Shown here: positions 8,589 through 17,207 of the stretch, piece by piece
Position numbering within the stretch: the stretch's first letter is position 1
How the letters are laid out: each line of letters opens with the position of its first letter
Assembly (NCBI GenBank): GCA_003023785.1
Contig: PXRS01000027.1
Coordinates: forward strand, 1 to 34,508
Origin: Halobacteriales archaeon QS_5_68_33
Lineage (GTDB): Archaea > Halobacteriota > Halobacteria > Halobacteriales > Haloarculaceae
DNA length: 34,508 nt
Reading direction: 5' to 3'
Position numbers and translations under genes: made by a program
The notes under the pieces: model-generated
Told to the model about the DNA's origin: nothing
What the model saw: only the letters and a program-made list of their open reading frames with translations
The model's database searches: none

Positions 8589-9578
8589 TCAGTCCCGGTG
8601 ACGCCACAGCACGACCGCGAGGCCCGCGGCCACCACGGTCAGAACCACGGAGAATCCGGGCCCCGATCCGGACGTCGTCTCCGGTTGATTCTCCACGTTC
8701 GGTGTGATCGCCGACTCCTCCGCCTCGGCCGCCTCAGTCTCGGTCGCTGCGGGGCCGGTCGCCTCGGTCGGAGTGGCCGTCTCGTCCGCGTCCGAGGGGG
8801 TCGCGGTAGCCGTCACGGTCGGCGTCGGTTCCGCGGTTCCGGTCGGGGCGGCGGTCCGCGTCGCGGTCGTGGTCGCGTTCCGGACCGAGAGCGAGACGCT
8901 GTCGCTCACCCCGCGGACCTCGTTTCGGCCGAACACCTCTTCGTCACCCTGAACGAGCCCGTAGACCGTGTAGTTCCCGCCCTCGAGCCTCCCCGCCCCC
9001 ACGTCCGCCGTGTACTCCCCGTCGGACCCGGTTGCGTCGACGACGAGGTCCTCCTCACCGGAGGAGACGACGGCGCTGACCGCGCCCGGACTCTCGTCGG
9101 TCCCGTTCCGTTCGACGTTCACCTGTATCGACATCCCCTCGTCGGCCCCGACCTCCGCGGGGGCGTCGATGCTGACGTTGTACCCCTCGACGACGAGCGG
9201 CACGATCGCTTCATGGTCCTCGGCCTGGTACACCGTCACCGCGTACGACCCCGGTTCGTATCCGTCGAGGTCGAACGTGAACGTATCGTTACCCATGGTC
9301 GCCCGCGAGTCGACGAGCTGCTCGTCGCTGTTGTAGACGTAGACTCGATAGGCCTCGTCCGGACCGCTGACGCTAACGTTTATCTCCTCGCCAGTGTCGG
9401 CCACGATGAACGAGTCCACCTGATACGTGGTACCCTGGAACTCGACGGAGCGTTCCGGTACCGGTTGCGAGTTTTCGGACGTGATCTGGAAGTGATTCGT
9501 TGCGACCGCCGGCGTCAGCGTGACCCCGAGCACGGCCATCGCAACGAACGCCCCGACGAGCGTCGAACGAAGTCGCAT
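8589..9578 (-). CDS. PGF-CTERM-anchored surface protein
   Basis: A secreted protein of 329 residues from ATG 9578; 14 residues of possible upstream frame are ignored. A Sec signal peptide spans about 1-26 (hydrophobic VGAFVAMAVLGVTL, cut after AVA). The ectodomain holds beta-sandwich-like segments (NYTVYGLVQGDEEVFG). A Thr/Ala/Pro-rich linker at about 235-300 is likely O-glycosylated. The end GPGFSVVLTVVAAGLAVVLW-RHRD is a PGF-CTERM tripartite signal. In haloarchaea, archaeosortase A processes this signal and attaches lipid. It heads the minus-strand cluster with the ATPase and FtsX permeases and may be their extracytoplasmic partner, by inference from position. Function otherwise unknown. 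Confidence 0.82.
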   Translation of the reverse strand: MRLRSTLVGAFVAMAVLGVTLTPAVATNHFQITSENSQPVPERSVEFQGTTYQVDSFIVADTGEEINVSVSGPDEAYRVYVYNSDEQLVDSRATMGNDTFTFDLDGYEPGSYAVTVYQAEDHEAIVPLVVEGYNVSIDAPAEVGADEGMSIQVNVERNGTDESPGAVSAVVSSGEEDLVVDATGSDGEYTADVGAGRLEGGNYTVYGLVQGDEEVFGRNEVRGVSDSVSLSVRNATTTATRTAAPTGTAEPTPTVTATATPSDADETATPTEATGPAATETEAAEAEESAITPNVENQPETTSGSGPGFSVVLTVVAAGLAVVLWRHRD

Positions 9579-9601
9579 AAACGCTGCCTGTGCCTGCTTA
9601 T

Positions 9602-9610
9602 GATATAAGT
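9602..9610 (-). promoter_or_regulatory. TATA-like box for the PGF-CTERM protein
   Basis: ACTTATATC on the minus strand lies 24-32 bases before the ATG at 9578, supporting that start. Confidence 0.5.
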
Positions 9611-9706
9611 ATGTGACCATTACCAGGCCTCTATTTGATTATAGGCGGGATTCGCCAGCGACTGATATCGGCGACGCTCACCGGCAACTGCTCGCGAGAA
9701 ACACCA

Positions 9707-11677
9707 TCAGCCCGGATCGAAGCCGTCGAGGCCGGCCAGCGCGTCGTCGAGTCCCGTTTCGAGTTCCTCGCCCAGTGCCGCGACCGCGGGTTTCTCCGTC
9801 CGGTCGGCGGCCGCGAAGGCGCGCACCTGCTGAGTTCCGACCGGGACGAACCCCAGGTCGAGTTTCGACGCGGTGGCTCGCAGGCCGAGACCGGCGTCAA
9901 CGTCTCCGGCCGCCACCGACCGGGCCGGACTCTCGAAGGCACGAGCGCTGTGGTCCCAGCCGTGAATCGCGTCGGTCACCTCGTGACGGTCGATGCCGCG
10001 CTCGTCCATGATGGCGGCGAGCGCGCTCGCGATGCTCGTCCGCAGCCCCGAACTCGTCCCGCGGTTGACGAACGAGAGGTCCCGGTCGACCAGGTCGGCG
10101 AGACCGCTCACGTCCTGTGGGTTGCCCGCGGGGACGACGACCCCCCACTCCCGGTCCCAGCCGCCGAGTTCGACCGCGCCCTCGCCGACATCGTCGGCGG
10201 TGTCGGCCGCGATGCGTTTGCCTTCCAACGGGCCGGCAAGAACGACGACGTCGGGGATGCCGTCGCGGAGCCACCGGAGGGCGGGGCGCGTCCCGCGAGC
10301 GAGATACCGCGGGCGGTCGAGGCGGTCGAGAAGTTGCGAGAGCACGGGGTCGTCCTCGCCGACGCCGAACAGCGACGGTGGCCGGGTCTCCGGCGAGAAG
10401 AGGTCGACCGTAACGGCCTCGCCGGCGGCGAGGTAGTTCGTGTCGGCCGGGACGTCGACCACCCCGTCGGCCTCGGTGAGACTGGTCGTCGCGCCGCTGC
10501 CCTTGTCGACGGGGTAGACGAGCGTCCCGCCGGCGCCGTCCGTCACGAGGCCGACGGGGAGCAGGCGGCGCCGGCCCGCCTCGTAGCGCTCCTCGAGGGC
10601 CATCTCGCCCCGGAGCGCGGCGCGTTCGGCCGGCGGGAGTCGGGCTGCCGACCGGATGGCCGGCGCGACGAACGTCCGGAAGATGGAGAGCGCCGAGACG
10701 GGATAGCCCGGCAATCCGACGTAGGCGGCGTCGTCGATGCGGCCGACGATGGTCGGTTTCCCGGGTTTGATGGCGACGCCGTGCAGGAGGAGTTCGCCGC
10801 GCTCCTCGACGACGCGATAGACCACGTCGACGGCGCTCGCGCTGGTCGACCCCGAGGTGAGCACCAGGTCACACGCCGCGGCCGCCTCGGTGAGCGCGTC
10901 GGCCATCTCCGCCGTCTCGTCCTCGACGTGGGGGTAGACGACCGGGTCGCCGCCCGCGGCCTCGACGCCCGCGGCGACGGCGTAGGTGTTCACGTCGTGG
11001 ATCTGGCCGGCGCGGTGGTCGAGTTCCTCGCCCGGCCGGACGAGTTCGTCACCCGTCGAGATCACCCCGACCTGCGGGCGCGCTCGCACGGGGACCTCGT
11101 CGACGCCGAGCGCCGAGAGCAGGCCGATCTCGCTCGCGGTCAGTCGCTCCCCCGGACCGAGCGCGCGCTCGCCGGCGGCGACGTCGGCGCCCGCGAGCAT
11201 GACGTTCTCGCCGGGCGTGACCGCCGTCTCGACGGCGACGGCGCGTTCCGTGCCCTCGCCCGCTCCGTCGGACCGGTCGGGCAGGTCCCCGGGATCGCGT
11301 TCGGTCGTCCGCTCGACGACGACGACCGCGTCGGCCCCCTCGGGCATCACCGCGCCCGTGGATATCTCGACCGCTTCGCCGGCCTCGACGGCCACGTCGG
11401 GTTCCGCGCCGGCGTGGACGGTGCCGACGACCGGCAGAACGTTCGGGTCCCCTTCGCTCGCACCGAACGTGTCCGTAGCGCGAGCGGCGTAGCCGTCCAT
11501 GGCCGCGCGGTCGAACCCCGGTACGTCGATGGTCGCGTCGACCCGTTCGGCGAGGACGCGTCCCCTGGCGTCGGCCAGGCCGACCCGCTCGGTACCCGGG
11601 TCGATGGGGAGCGAATCGATGACCTCGTGGAACCGCTCGGGCGGGGCGAGGTCGCGGAACTCCTTGCGGTCGCTCAT
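9707..11677 (-). CDS. moeA: molybdopterin biosynthesis protein MoeA fused to periplasmic-binding-like domain
   Basis: A 656-residue fusion. Residues 1-410 are MoeA: AMDGYA at 59-64, VISTGDEL, LTSGSTSASAVD, GVAIKPGKPT and VGLPGYPVSALS. These are the residues for molybdate insertion into adenylylated molybdopterin. Residues about 440-656 form a binding-protein-like domain (PBP/ModA-LysR substrate-binding type) with GGWDREWGVVVPAGNP and LSFVNRGTSSGLRT. It may sense or hold molybdate/tungstate or the cofactor inside the cell, since no signal peptide is present. Its ATG overlaps the stop of the neighbouring moeA paralogue by four bases. This fusion is known in archaea. Confidence 0.93.
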   Translation of the reverse strand: MSDRKEFRDLAPPERFHEVIDSLPIDPGTERVGLADARGRVLAERVDATIDVPGFDRAAMDGYAARATDTFGASEGDPNVLPVVGTVHAGAEPDVAVEAGEAVEISTGAVMPEGADAVVVVERTTERDPGDLPDRSDGAGEGTERAVAVETAVTPGENVMLAGADVAAGERALGPGERLTASEIGLLSALGVDEVPVRARPQVGVISTGDELVRPGEELDHRAGQIHDVNTYAVAAGVEAAGGDPVVYPHVEDETAEMADALTEAAAACDLVLTSGSTSASAVDVVYRVVEERGELLLHGVAIKPGKPTIVGRIDDAAYVGLPGYPVSALSIFRTFVAPAIRSAARLPPAERAALRGEMALEERYEAGRRRLLPVGLVTDGAGGTLVYPVDKGSGATTSLTEADGVVDVPADTNYLAAGEAVTVDLFSPETRPPSLFGVGEDDPVLSQLLDRLDRPRYLARGTRPALRWLRDGIPDVVVLAGPLEGKRIAADTADDVGEGAVELGGWDREWGVVVPAGNPQDVSGLADLVDRDLSFVNRGTSSGLRTSIASALAAIMDERGIDRHEVTDAIHGWDHSARAFESPARSVAAGDVDAGLGLRATASKLDLGFVPVGTQQVRAFAAADRTEKPAVAALGEELETGLDDALAGLDGFDPG

Positions 11678-12948
11678 GGTTGGTACTCCCAGTCCTCGAC
11701 CGTCACAGTTTCGCCCGCTGGAACCCCCTCCCGGGACTCCGGGACGACCACCCAGCCGTCGGCCGCGGCGACGCTGGACAGCCCGCCCGCACCGGCTGAA
11801 CTGACCGGTCCGGCGACGGGATCCGCTCTCTCGCCGGATCCGCCCGCCGTGGCCTCCTCCTCGTCGAGGGCCGCCCGGGCGAACGTCCGGACCCCGACCG
11901 TGCTCGGGATCTTCTCGGCGAGCGTCGTCTCGACGGCCGGGTGTGGCTGCCGGGTGAGACGCCCCGCCGACCGGACCGCCGGACGGAGGAGGCGGTCGGC
12001 GGCGACGAGGCAGGCAACGGGCTCCCCGGGCAGCATGACCACCGGCGTCTCCCGGACGACGCCGATCCCCGCCGATCCGCCGGGTTCGACGGCGACGCCG
12101 TGGACGAGGACCTCGCCCAGGTCGGCCACGACGTCGGGAACCCGGTCGGTCTCCCCGACACCCGTCCCGCCCGTCGTCACGAGGAGGTCCTTGGTGAGGT
12201 CGCGCTCGACGGCGGCCCGGAGGGCGTGGCGGTCGTCCCCGACGGCGTTCCGGTAGTTCGGCTTGCCGCCCCAGCGCTCCGCGAACGTCGCCGCGACCAG
12301 GCCGTCGGTCTCGACGACCTCCCCGGGTCCGGGGTCGGCCTCGACGAGTTCGTCGCCGGTCGGGACGACCCCGACCGTCGGCCGGGCGACGACATCGAGG
12401 CGCGACCGGCCGAGCGACGGACAGAGGGCGAGATCCGACTCGCGGACACGCCGACCGGCCTCGAAGACCGTGGCATCCTCCTCGACGTCCGCGCCGGCGC
12501 TCGTGACGTTCGCGCCGGTCGCGACGGCGGCCCCGACCTCCACGTCGGCACCGAAGCGACCGGCGTCCTCGATACGGACGACCGCGTCGGCGCCGGCCGG
12601 CAGTCGGTTCCCGTCCTCGACACGTCGGACAGTCCCGGGTGAAACCGTGGGTTCGTCGTCGTCCGATCCGTCGCCGCCGTCCGATCCATCGAGACGGAGG
12701 ACGGCCGGCGAGCGGTTGCCCGCGCCGAAGGTGTCCTCGGCCACGACGGCGTAGCCGTCGGCCGCCGCGCGGTCGTGTCCCGGGAGCGGGCGGTGTGCGG
12801 TCACGTCCTCGGCGAGGACGCGCCCGACGGCGCCGGTCACGGGGACGCGCTCGCTTCGGTCGACCGGGTCGATAGCGGTACGCAGGCGGTCCGCCGCCAC
12901 GGAGAGGCGAGTCAGGTCTTTGAACCCGGACTCGCGTCGGTCGGTCAT
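11674..12948 (-). CDS. moeA: molybdopterin molybdenumtransferase MoeA (paralogue)
   Basis: A 424-residue MoeA with domains in the usual order. Motifs are GHDRAAADGYA near 57-67, VPTGDEL, VTTGGTGVGETD, LVHGVAVEPGG and VMLPGEPVACL. The usual AMDGYA reads AADGYA and the usual KPGKP reads EPGGS. It may therefore differ in activity or substrate (Mo against W) from the fused paralogue it precedes. An unusual Glu/Gly-rich loop lies at about 370-385. The two genes overlap by ATGA and form an operon, with a TATA-like CCTTATCC 23-30 bases upstream of the ATG. Confidence 0.9.
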   Translation of the reverse strand: MTDRRESGFKDLTRLSVAADRLRTAIDPVDRSERVPVTGAVGRVLAEDVTAHRPLPGHDRAAADGYAVVAEDTFGAGNRSPAVLRLDGSDGGDGSDDDEPTVSPGTVRRVEDGNRLPAGADAVVRIEDAGRFGADVEVGAAVATGANVTSAGADVEEDATVFEAGRRVRESDLALCPSLGRSRLDVVARPTVGVVPTGDELVEADPGPGEVVETDGLVAATFAERWGGKPNYRNAVGDDRHALRAAVERDLTKDLLVTTGGTGVGETDRVPDVVADLGEVLVHGVAVEPGGSAGIGVVRETPVVMLPGEPVACLVAADRLLRPAVRSAGRLTRQPHPAVETTLAEKIPSTVGVRTFARAALDEEEATAGGSGERADPVAGPVSSAGAGGLSSVAAADGWVVVPESREGVPAGETVTVEDWEYQP

Positions 12949-12970
12949 GTCACCGTGTTCGGCCGCCGGG

Positions 12971-12978
12971 GGATAAGG
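12971..12978 (-). promoter_or_regulatory. TATA-like box for the moeA pair
   Basis: CCTTATCC on the minus strand, 23-30 bases before the ATG at 12948. Confidence 0.35.
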
Positions 12979-13066
12979 CTCCTGCCCGTGTCAACAAATC
13001 ACGTGCGGGACCAGTCACGGGCGCGACATCGCGGCCTTTTTCGCGCTGGCGGCGTTATCGACGGGT

Positions 13067-13420
13067 ATGTCAGCACTGCGCGACGCGTTGCGGGACCTGC
13101 CCGAGGCCGTGTTCGCCGACGTGCTCGAGAGCGACGACGCGTACCTGCTGGTCGTCGACGTGCCGGGCGTGACCGCCGAAACCGTCGAGGCCAGCGTCGA
13201 CGGGAGCAAGTTGCGCGTCGAGGCGCGCCGCGAGAAGGACGTCCCGGTCGAGTTCGACTACGTCGAGGAGGAGCGCTCGCTGTTTCTCGACGTCGAACTC
13301 CCGCTCCCGCCGGACGTGTCCGGCGCCGAGGCCACGGGGACCATCGAGCGGGGCGCCCTCGAACTCGAACTCCCGAAGGCCGCGAGCGCATCCGAGACAC
13401 CGATCCCGATCGACGGGTAG
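13067..13420 (+). CDS. Hsp20/alpha-crystallin-like small protein
   Basis: A 117-residue acidic protein. DAYLLVVDVPGVTAETVEASVDG followed by LRVEARRE and GTIERGALELELPK is the alpha-crystallin domain strand pattern. The classic A-x-x-x-n-G-v-L motif appears only in degenerate form (IERGALELELP). The C-terminal IPIDG resembles the I-x-I anchor used for oligomer assembly. It is probably a small chaperone. A CCTTTTTC stretch at 13035-13042 has promoter spacing. The stop abuts the GTG of the next gene, so the two are cotranscribed. Confidence 0.8.
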   Translation: MSALRDALRDLPEAVFADVLESDDAYLLVVDVPGVTAETVEASVDGSKLRVEARREKDVPVEFDYVEEERSLFLDVELPLPPDVSGAEATGTIERGALELELPKAASASETPIPIDG

Positions 13421-15091
13421 GTGGCCCCGGTGAATCCACGCGCGTACTGGCGGTTCGTCGTCGTCACGTCGCAGTTTCTCCCCCTGCTGGTCGCGTACCT
13501 GCGGGACCGAAACCGGTTTCTCCTCTTCGGCCCCACCCGACGGGTTTCGGCCGAGACCCGTCGCCGCCGGGCGCGGTCGCTGCTCGACACCCTCCTGACG
13601 CTCGGGCCGACGTTCATCAAACTCGGGCAACTGCTCTCGACCCGGCCGGACGTCCTCCCCCCGGAGTACATCGACGAACTCGAGGAACTCCAGGACCGCG
13701 TTCCGCCCGCCGACTGGCCGGCCGCTCGCGCCGTCATCGAGGAGGACGTCGGTCCGATCGACCGGCGCTACGCGAACTTCGAGACGGAGGCGATAAGCGG
13801 CGCCAGCCTCGGACAGGTCTACCGCGCCGAGACCGAGGACGGCCCCGTCGCCGTCAAGGTGCGCCGGCCGGGCGTCGAGGCCCTCGTCCAGGCCGACCTC
13901 CGGGTGATCCGGTGGTCCCTGCCAGTCCTGACCTACTTCATCGACGAGTCGCGCGCCTTCTCGATGGAGACCCTCGCCGACGAGTTCGACCGCACCATCA
14001 ACCAGGAGATGGACTACGTGCGCGAGGCCCGCATGCTCGGGGAGATCCGTGCGAACTTCGCGGACGACGACGCCGTCCGGATGCCGAGCGTCGACGAGGG
14101 CCGCTCGACCGAGCGGGTCCTCACGATGGAGTACGTCCCCGGCACGAAGATCACCGACCTCGAGGGGCTGAAGGACCGCGACCTCGACGGCTCGCGCCTC
14201 GCGGAGACGCTCCAGCGGGCCTACCTGCAGATGATCGTCGTCGACGGGGTGTTCCACGCCGACCCCCACCCCGGCAACCTCGCGGTCCAGGACGACGGGA
14301 CGCTCGTCTTCTACGACTTCGGGATGAGCGGCTACGTCGATTCGTTCATCCAGAACCGCATCGTCGACTTCTACATCGCCGTCGCCAACCAGGACATCCA
14401 GACCATCCTCGACACGCTCGTCGAGATGGGGACGCTGAGTCCCGAGGCCGACAGACAGGTGATGGGCGACGTGCTCGAACTCGCCATCGCCGACGCCCGT
14501 GGCGAGGACATCGAGCAGTACCGCGTCCAGCAGATCGTCCAGCAGGTCGAGGACACCATCTACGACTTCCCCTTCCGGTTGCCCGCCAATCTGGCGCTCG
14601 TCCTGCGTGTCGCGACGGTCGTCGAGGGGGTCTGCGTGACGCTGGACGAGGACTTCGACTTCATCGACGTCGCGACGGACTACCTCCGCGAACAGGGCTA
14701 CCTCGAAGACACCGTCCGCCAGTACGTCGAGGACCGCGCCACGGAGGCCCGCGAGGCGACCCAGTCGGCGCTGCGAACGCCGCCGAAACTGGAGCAGGTC
14801 CTCGACCAGGCGCGCAACCGCGACCTGGAAGTGAAAGTGGACCTCCGCGACTCCCAGCGGCTCATCGGCCGGTTCGCCCGCCGGGTCGTCTACGGCCTCG
14901 TCCTCGCGAGCGCGGTCCTCTCGACCGCGATCCTCTACGCCTTCGAGGAGTTCCTTGCCGCCGGCGTGACGACCGTCCTCGCCTTTGCCGTCGCGATGCT
15001 GCTGTACTATTCGTTGCGGCGCAGTCGCGGCGTGACGGCACAGCCGCAGTTCACGCGCCAGAGCATGCGCGAGCGCCGCAAGGAGGAGTGA
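13421..15091 (+). CDS. ABC1/AarF/UbiB family kinase-like membrane protein
   Basis: A 556-residue protein of the atypical kinase family that includes UbiB and ADCK. Motifs: KxGQ at 67-70 ([13 protein letters not shown]), Ala-rich nucleotide loop [10 protein letters not shown] at 125-134, VAVKV Lys146, FHADPHPGN with Asp281 and Asn286, and YDFGMSG with Asp299. Two C-terminal helices at about 485-530 anchor it in the membrane. Relatives act in isoprenoid quinone or lipid metabolism; the substrate here is not shown. The start is GTG 13421, directly after the TAG of the Hsp20-like gene. GTG 13430 is an alternative. Confidence 0.92.
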   Translation: MAPVNPRAYWRFVVVTSQFLPLLVAYLRDRNRFLLFGPTRRVSAETRRRRARSLLDTLLTLGPTFIKLGQLLSTRPDVLPPEYIDELEELQDRVPPADWPAARAVIEEDVGPIDRRYANFETEAISGASLGQVYRAETEDGPVAVKVRRPGVEALVQADLRVIRWSLPVLTYFIDESRAFSMETLADEFDRTINQEMDYVREARMLGEIRANFADDDAVRMPSVDEGRSTERVLTMEYVPGTKITDLEGLKDRDLDGSRLAETLQRAYLQMIVVDGVFHADPHPGNLAVQDDGTLVFYDFGMSGYVDSFIQNRIVDFYIAVANQDIQTILDTLVEMGTLSPEADRQVMGDVLELAIADARGEDIEQYRVQQIVQQVEDTIYDFPFRLPANLALVLRVATVVEGVCVTLDEDFDFIDVATDYLREQGYLEDTVRQYVEDRATEAREATQSALRTPPKLEQVLDQARNRDLEVKVDLRDSQRLIGRFARRVVYGLVLASAVLSTAILYAFEEFLAAGVTTVLAFAVAMLLYYSLRRSRGVTAQPQFTRQSMRERRKEE

Positions 15092-15118
15092 CGTTCGGCC
15101 CGGGACGCGTTCCAAACC

Positions 15119-15125
15119 GTTTATA
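15119..15125 (+). promoter_or_regulatory. TATA box and BRE for aIF5A
   Basis: GTTTATA preceded by purine-rich CCAAACC, 25-31 bases before the ATG at 15150. It is a strong haloarchaeal core promoter for a leaderless transcript covering aIF5A and the agmatinase. Confidence 0.65.
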
Positions 15126-15149
15126 CCGGTCTATCGACAATCCGGACGT

Positions 15150-15524
15150 ATGGCTTCGAAGCAGGTCGAGGTGCGCGACCTCGACGAGGGCAGCTACGTG
15201 ATGATCGACGAGGCCCCCTGCAAGATCACGGGGTACAGCACAGCGAAACCGGGCAAACACGGGAGCGCGAAGGCCCGCGTCGACGCCGTGGGCGTCTTCG
15301 ACGGCAGGAAACGCAGCCTCTCACAGCCGGTCGACGCGAAGATCCGGGTGCCGATCATCAACCGCAAGCAGGGACAGGTCGTCTCCGTCGACGGCGACGA
15401 GGCCCAGGTCATGGATCTCGAAACCTACGAGACGATCACGCTGGCGCTGCCCGACGGGGCCGACCTGACCCCCGACGACGAGATCGAGTACCTGGAGATG
15501 GAATCCCAGCGCAAGATCGTCTGA
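15150..15524 (+). CDS. eif5A: translation factor aIF5A
   Basis: A 124-residue archaeal homologue of eIF5A, which relieves ribosome stalling, for example at polyproline. The modification loop [12 protein letters not shown] is intact and Lys36 is the expected site of hypusine or deoxyhypusine. The N-terminal SH3-like barrel and C-terminal OB fold ([19 protein letters not shown]) are complete. The TGA overlaps the ATG of the agmatinase gene (TGATG), coupling the two. Agmatinase feeds the polyamine pathway used to modify this lysine. Confidence 0.97.
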   Translation: MASKQVEVRDLDEGSYVMIDEAPCKITGYSTAKPGKHGSAKARVDAVGVFDGRKRSLSQPVDAKIRVPIINRKQGQVVSVDGDEAQVMDLETYETITLALPDGADLTPDDEIEYLEMESQRKIV

Positions 15525-16327
15525 TGTTCCCCGGCGCGGCCGCCGACCGCGAGTCGGCCGACTACGCGCTGGTCGGCGCGCCGCTCGACCGCTCGACTTC
15601 CTCCCGGCCCGGGGCGCGGTTCGGGCCGCGCCGCGTCCGTCATCACGCGGGTGGCTTCGAGGATTTCGACCACCGGACGGGCGCAAAATTCACCGACCGC
15701 AACGTCTACGACCACGGCGACGTCGGCCCAACCGCCGACGCTGCCGAATACCTCGACTTTCTCTGCGGCACCCTCACCGACTTTCGAGCCGAGGGTGTGA
15801 CTCCGCTCCTCGTGGGCGGGGAACACACCGTCACCGTCGCCGGCGTTCGCGCGGTCGACCCGGACGCCTACGTCTGTCTCGACGCCCACCTCGACCTCCG
15901 GGAGTCCTACGCCGGCGACCCGCTCAGTCACGCGACGGTCACCAGACACGCCCTGGCGGTGGCCGACCGGGCGGTCCTGCTCGGCGCGCGGGCGGGCAGC
16001 GAGGCCGAGTGGGACCGCGCGACGGCGGGTGACGTGACCGTCGTCCCGCCCGAGGACGTGGCCGAGTGGTCGCCCGACCTCCACGGGGAGTCGGCGTACC
16101 TGAGCGTCGACATCGACGCCTTCGACCCCGGATTCGCGCCGGGGACCGGCACCCCGGAACCGTTCGGGCTCGCGCCGAGAGAGGGGCGACGGCTCGTCAG
16201 CAGGGTGGCGCCCGCCTGCGAGGGGTTCGACGTCGTCGAGGTGAACGACCGCGACGACGGCCAGGCGGCGACGCTGGCGGCGAAGCTCCTCCGGCGGTTC
16301 GTCCACGACCACGCGGTCGAGGGGTAG
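15524..16327 (+). CDS. speB: agmatinase (ureohydrolase family)
   Basis: A 267-residue arginase/agmatinase-family enzyme that hydrolyses agmatine to putrescine and urea. The binuclear Mn ligands are all visible: His101 (GGEHT), Asp120, His122 and Asp124 (CLDAHLD), Asp196 and Asp198 (SVDIDAFDP). PGTGTPEP at 206-213 is typical of agmatinases. The one-base TGATG overlap with aIF5A shows a single operon. The same pairing is known in Haloferax, where the enzyme is linked to aIF5A modification. The missing final GG after PEP (PEPFG) is a small departure from the usual PEPGG. Confidence 0.93.
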   Translation: MFPGAAADRESADYALVGAPLDRSTSSRPGARFGPRRVRHHAGGFEDFDHRTGAKFTDRNVYDHGDVGPTADAAEYLDFLCGTLTDFRAEGVTPLLVGGEHTVTVAGVRAVDPDAYVCLDAHLDLRESYAGDPLSHATVTRHALAVADRAVLLGARAGSEAEWDRATAGDVTVVPPEDVAEWSPDLHGESAYLSVDIDAFDPGFAPGTGTPEPFGLAPREGRRLVSRVAPACEGFDVVEVNDRDDGQAATLAAKLLRRFVHDHAVEG

Positions 16328-16376
16328 CCATCCGCGGCCGACGGCGACCGAGACCGCCGCCGGCTCGGACCACCGA

Positions 16377-16385
16377 CTATTTTAC
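16377..16385 (+). promoter_or_regulatory. TATA box for the zinc-ribbon protein
   Basis: CTATTTTAC, 25-33 bases before the ATG at 16410. It favours that ATG over the GTG two codons upstream. Confidence 0.55.
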
Positions 16386-16409
16386 GTCCCTGCACCGCGA
16401 CCAGTGGGC

Positions 16410-17201
16410 ATGGACAGACTCTCGTCGTGTTACTTCTGTGGCGACGCGCTGGACGCGTCGCTCGACGAATACCCGGTGGTTCCGGCCTCGATCGCACCCG
16501 GCCCCGGGGACCGCCGGTCGATCGTCCTCTGCCAGTCCTGCAAACGAAAGCTCGACCCCGTCGTCGAGGCGGTGGTCGACGCCGTCGACGCCGCCGACGG
16601 CCCCGTCGAGTTCGCACACGACTCCGAGGACGACGACGCTGTCTCGACCGGCGACGACACCTCGACCGATGACGACGCTTCGGCGGGGGCGAGCGACATC
16701 GGGTCGACGCTGGGAGACGACGACGACCTCCTCCGTCCGGTCGGCAGCGAGGACGGTGACGGGCGCGAGGAGGCCGAAACCGGCGGGATGGAATTCGGGC
16801 GGAGCGTCGGAGAGTCCGGTGCCGGCGAGGAGGTCGAGACCGACACCGACGACCGGAACGAGAGTTCGGACGACGACAGGTCGACGGACGAGCGCAAGTA
16901 CACGAGCGGTCAGCGAGCGGGCGGACAACCGACGGACCCCGGTGACGAGGAAGCCGGCGACGACGAAGCCGAGGACGAGCCCGACCCGGCGGTCACGATG
17001 ACCCGGCTGGAGAACACGAACGTGATGCGGTTGCTCCGCAACCGCGAGTTCCCGGTCGAGCGCGACGACTTCGTCACTGTCGCCTCCAGCGCCTACGAGA
17101 TCTCGCCGCGCAAGTGCGAGAAAGCCATCCAGCTCGCGATCAAACACGACCTGATCCGCGAGGACGAGGGCCAACTCCTGGCCGGCGACAACTGGGGGTG
17201 A
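16410..17201 (+). CDS. zinc-ribbon protein with acidic linker and winged-helix-like end
   Basis: 263 residues in three parts. Residues 1-60 hold a zinc site of CYFCGD and CQSCKRK type (CxxC...CxxC). Residues about 70-195 are a low-complexity Asp/Glu/Ser/Gly linker, probably disordered. Residues about 200-263 are a compact helical domain (VMRLLRNREFPVERDDFVTVASSAYEIS, then CEKAIQLAIKHDLI) resembling a winged helix. It could bind nucleic acid; nothing fixes a function. Start ATG 16410 is set by the TATA box. Confidence 0.82.
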   Translation: MDRLSSCYFCGDALDASLDEYPVVPASIAPGPGDRRSIVLCQSCKRKLDPVVEAVVDAVDAADGPVEFAHDSEDDDAVSTGDDTSTDDDASAGASDIGSTLGDDDDLLRPVGSEDGDGREEAETGGMEFGRSVGESGAGEEVETDTDDRNESSDDDRSTDERKYTSGQRAGGQPTDPGDEEAGDDEAEDEPDPAVTMTRLENTNVMRLLRNREFPVERDDFVTVASSAYEISPRKCEKAIQLAIKHDLIREDEGQLLAGDNWG

Positions 17202-17207
17202 CCGGCC

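Noticed and set aside
9635-12256. Plus-strand frame of 873 codons opposite the moeA pair
   Set aside because: No motif and composition of a shadow frame; the minus strand holds two full MoeA proteins.
13070-15115. Minus-strand frame of 681 codons opposite the Hsp20 and ABC1 genes
   Set aside because: Shadow of clearly conserved plus-strand genes.
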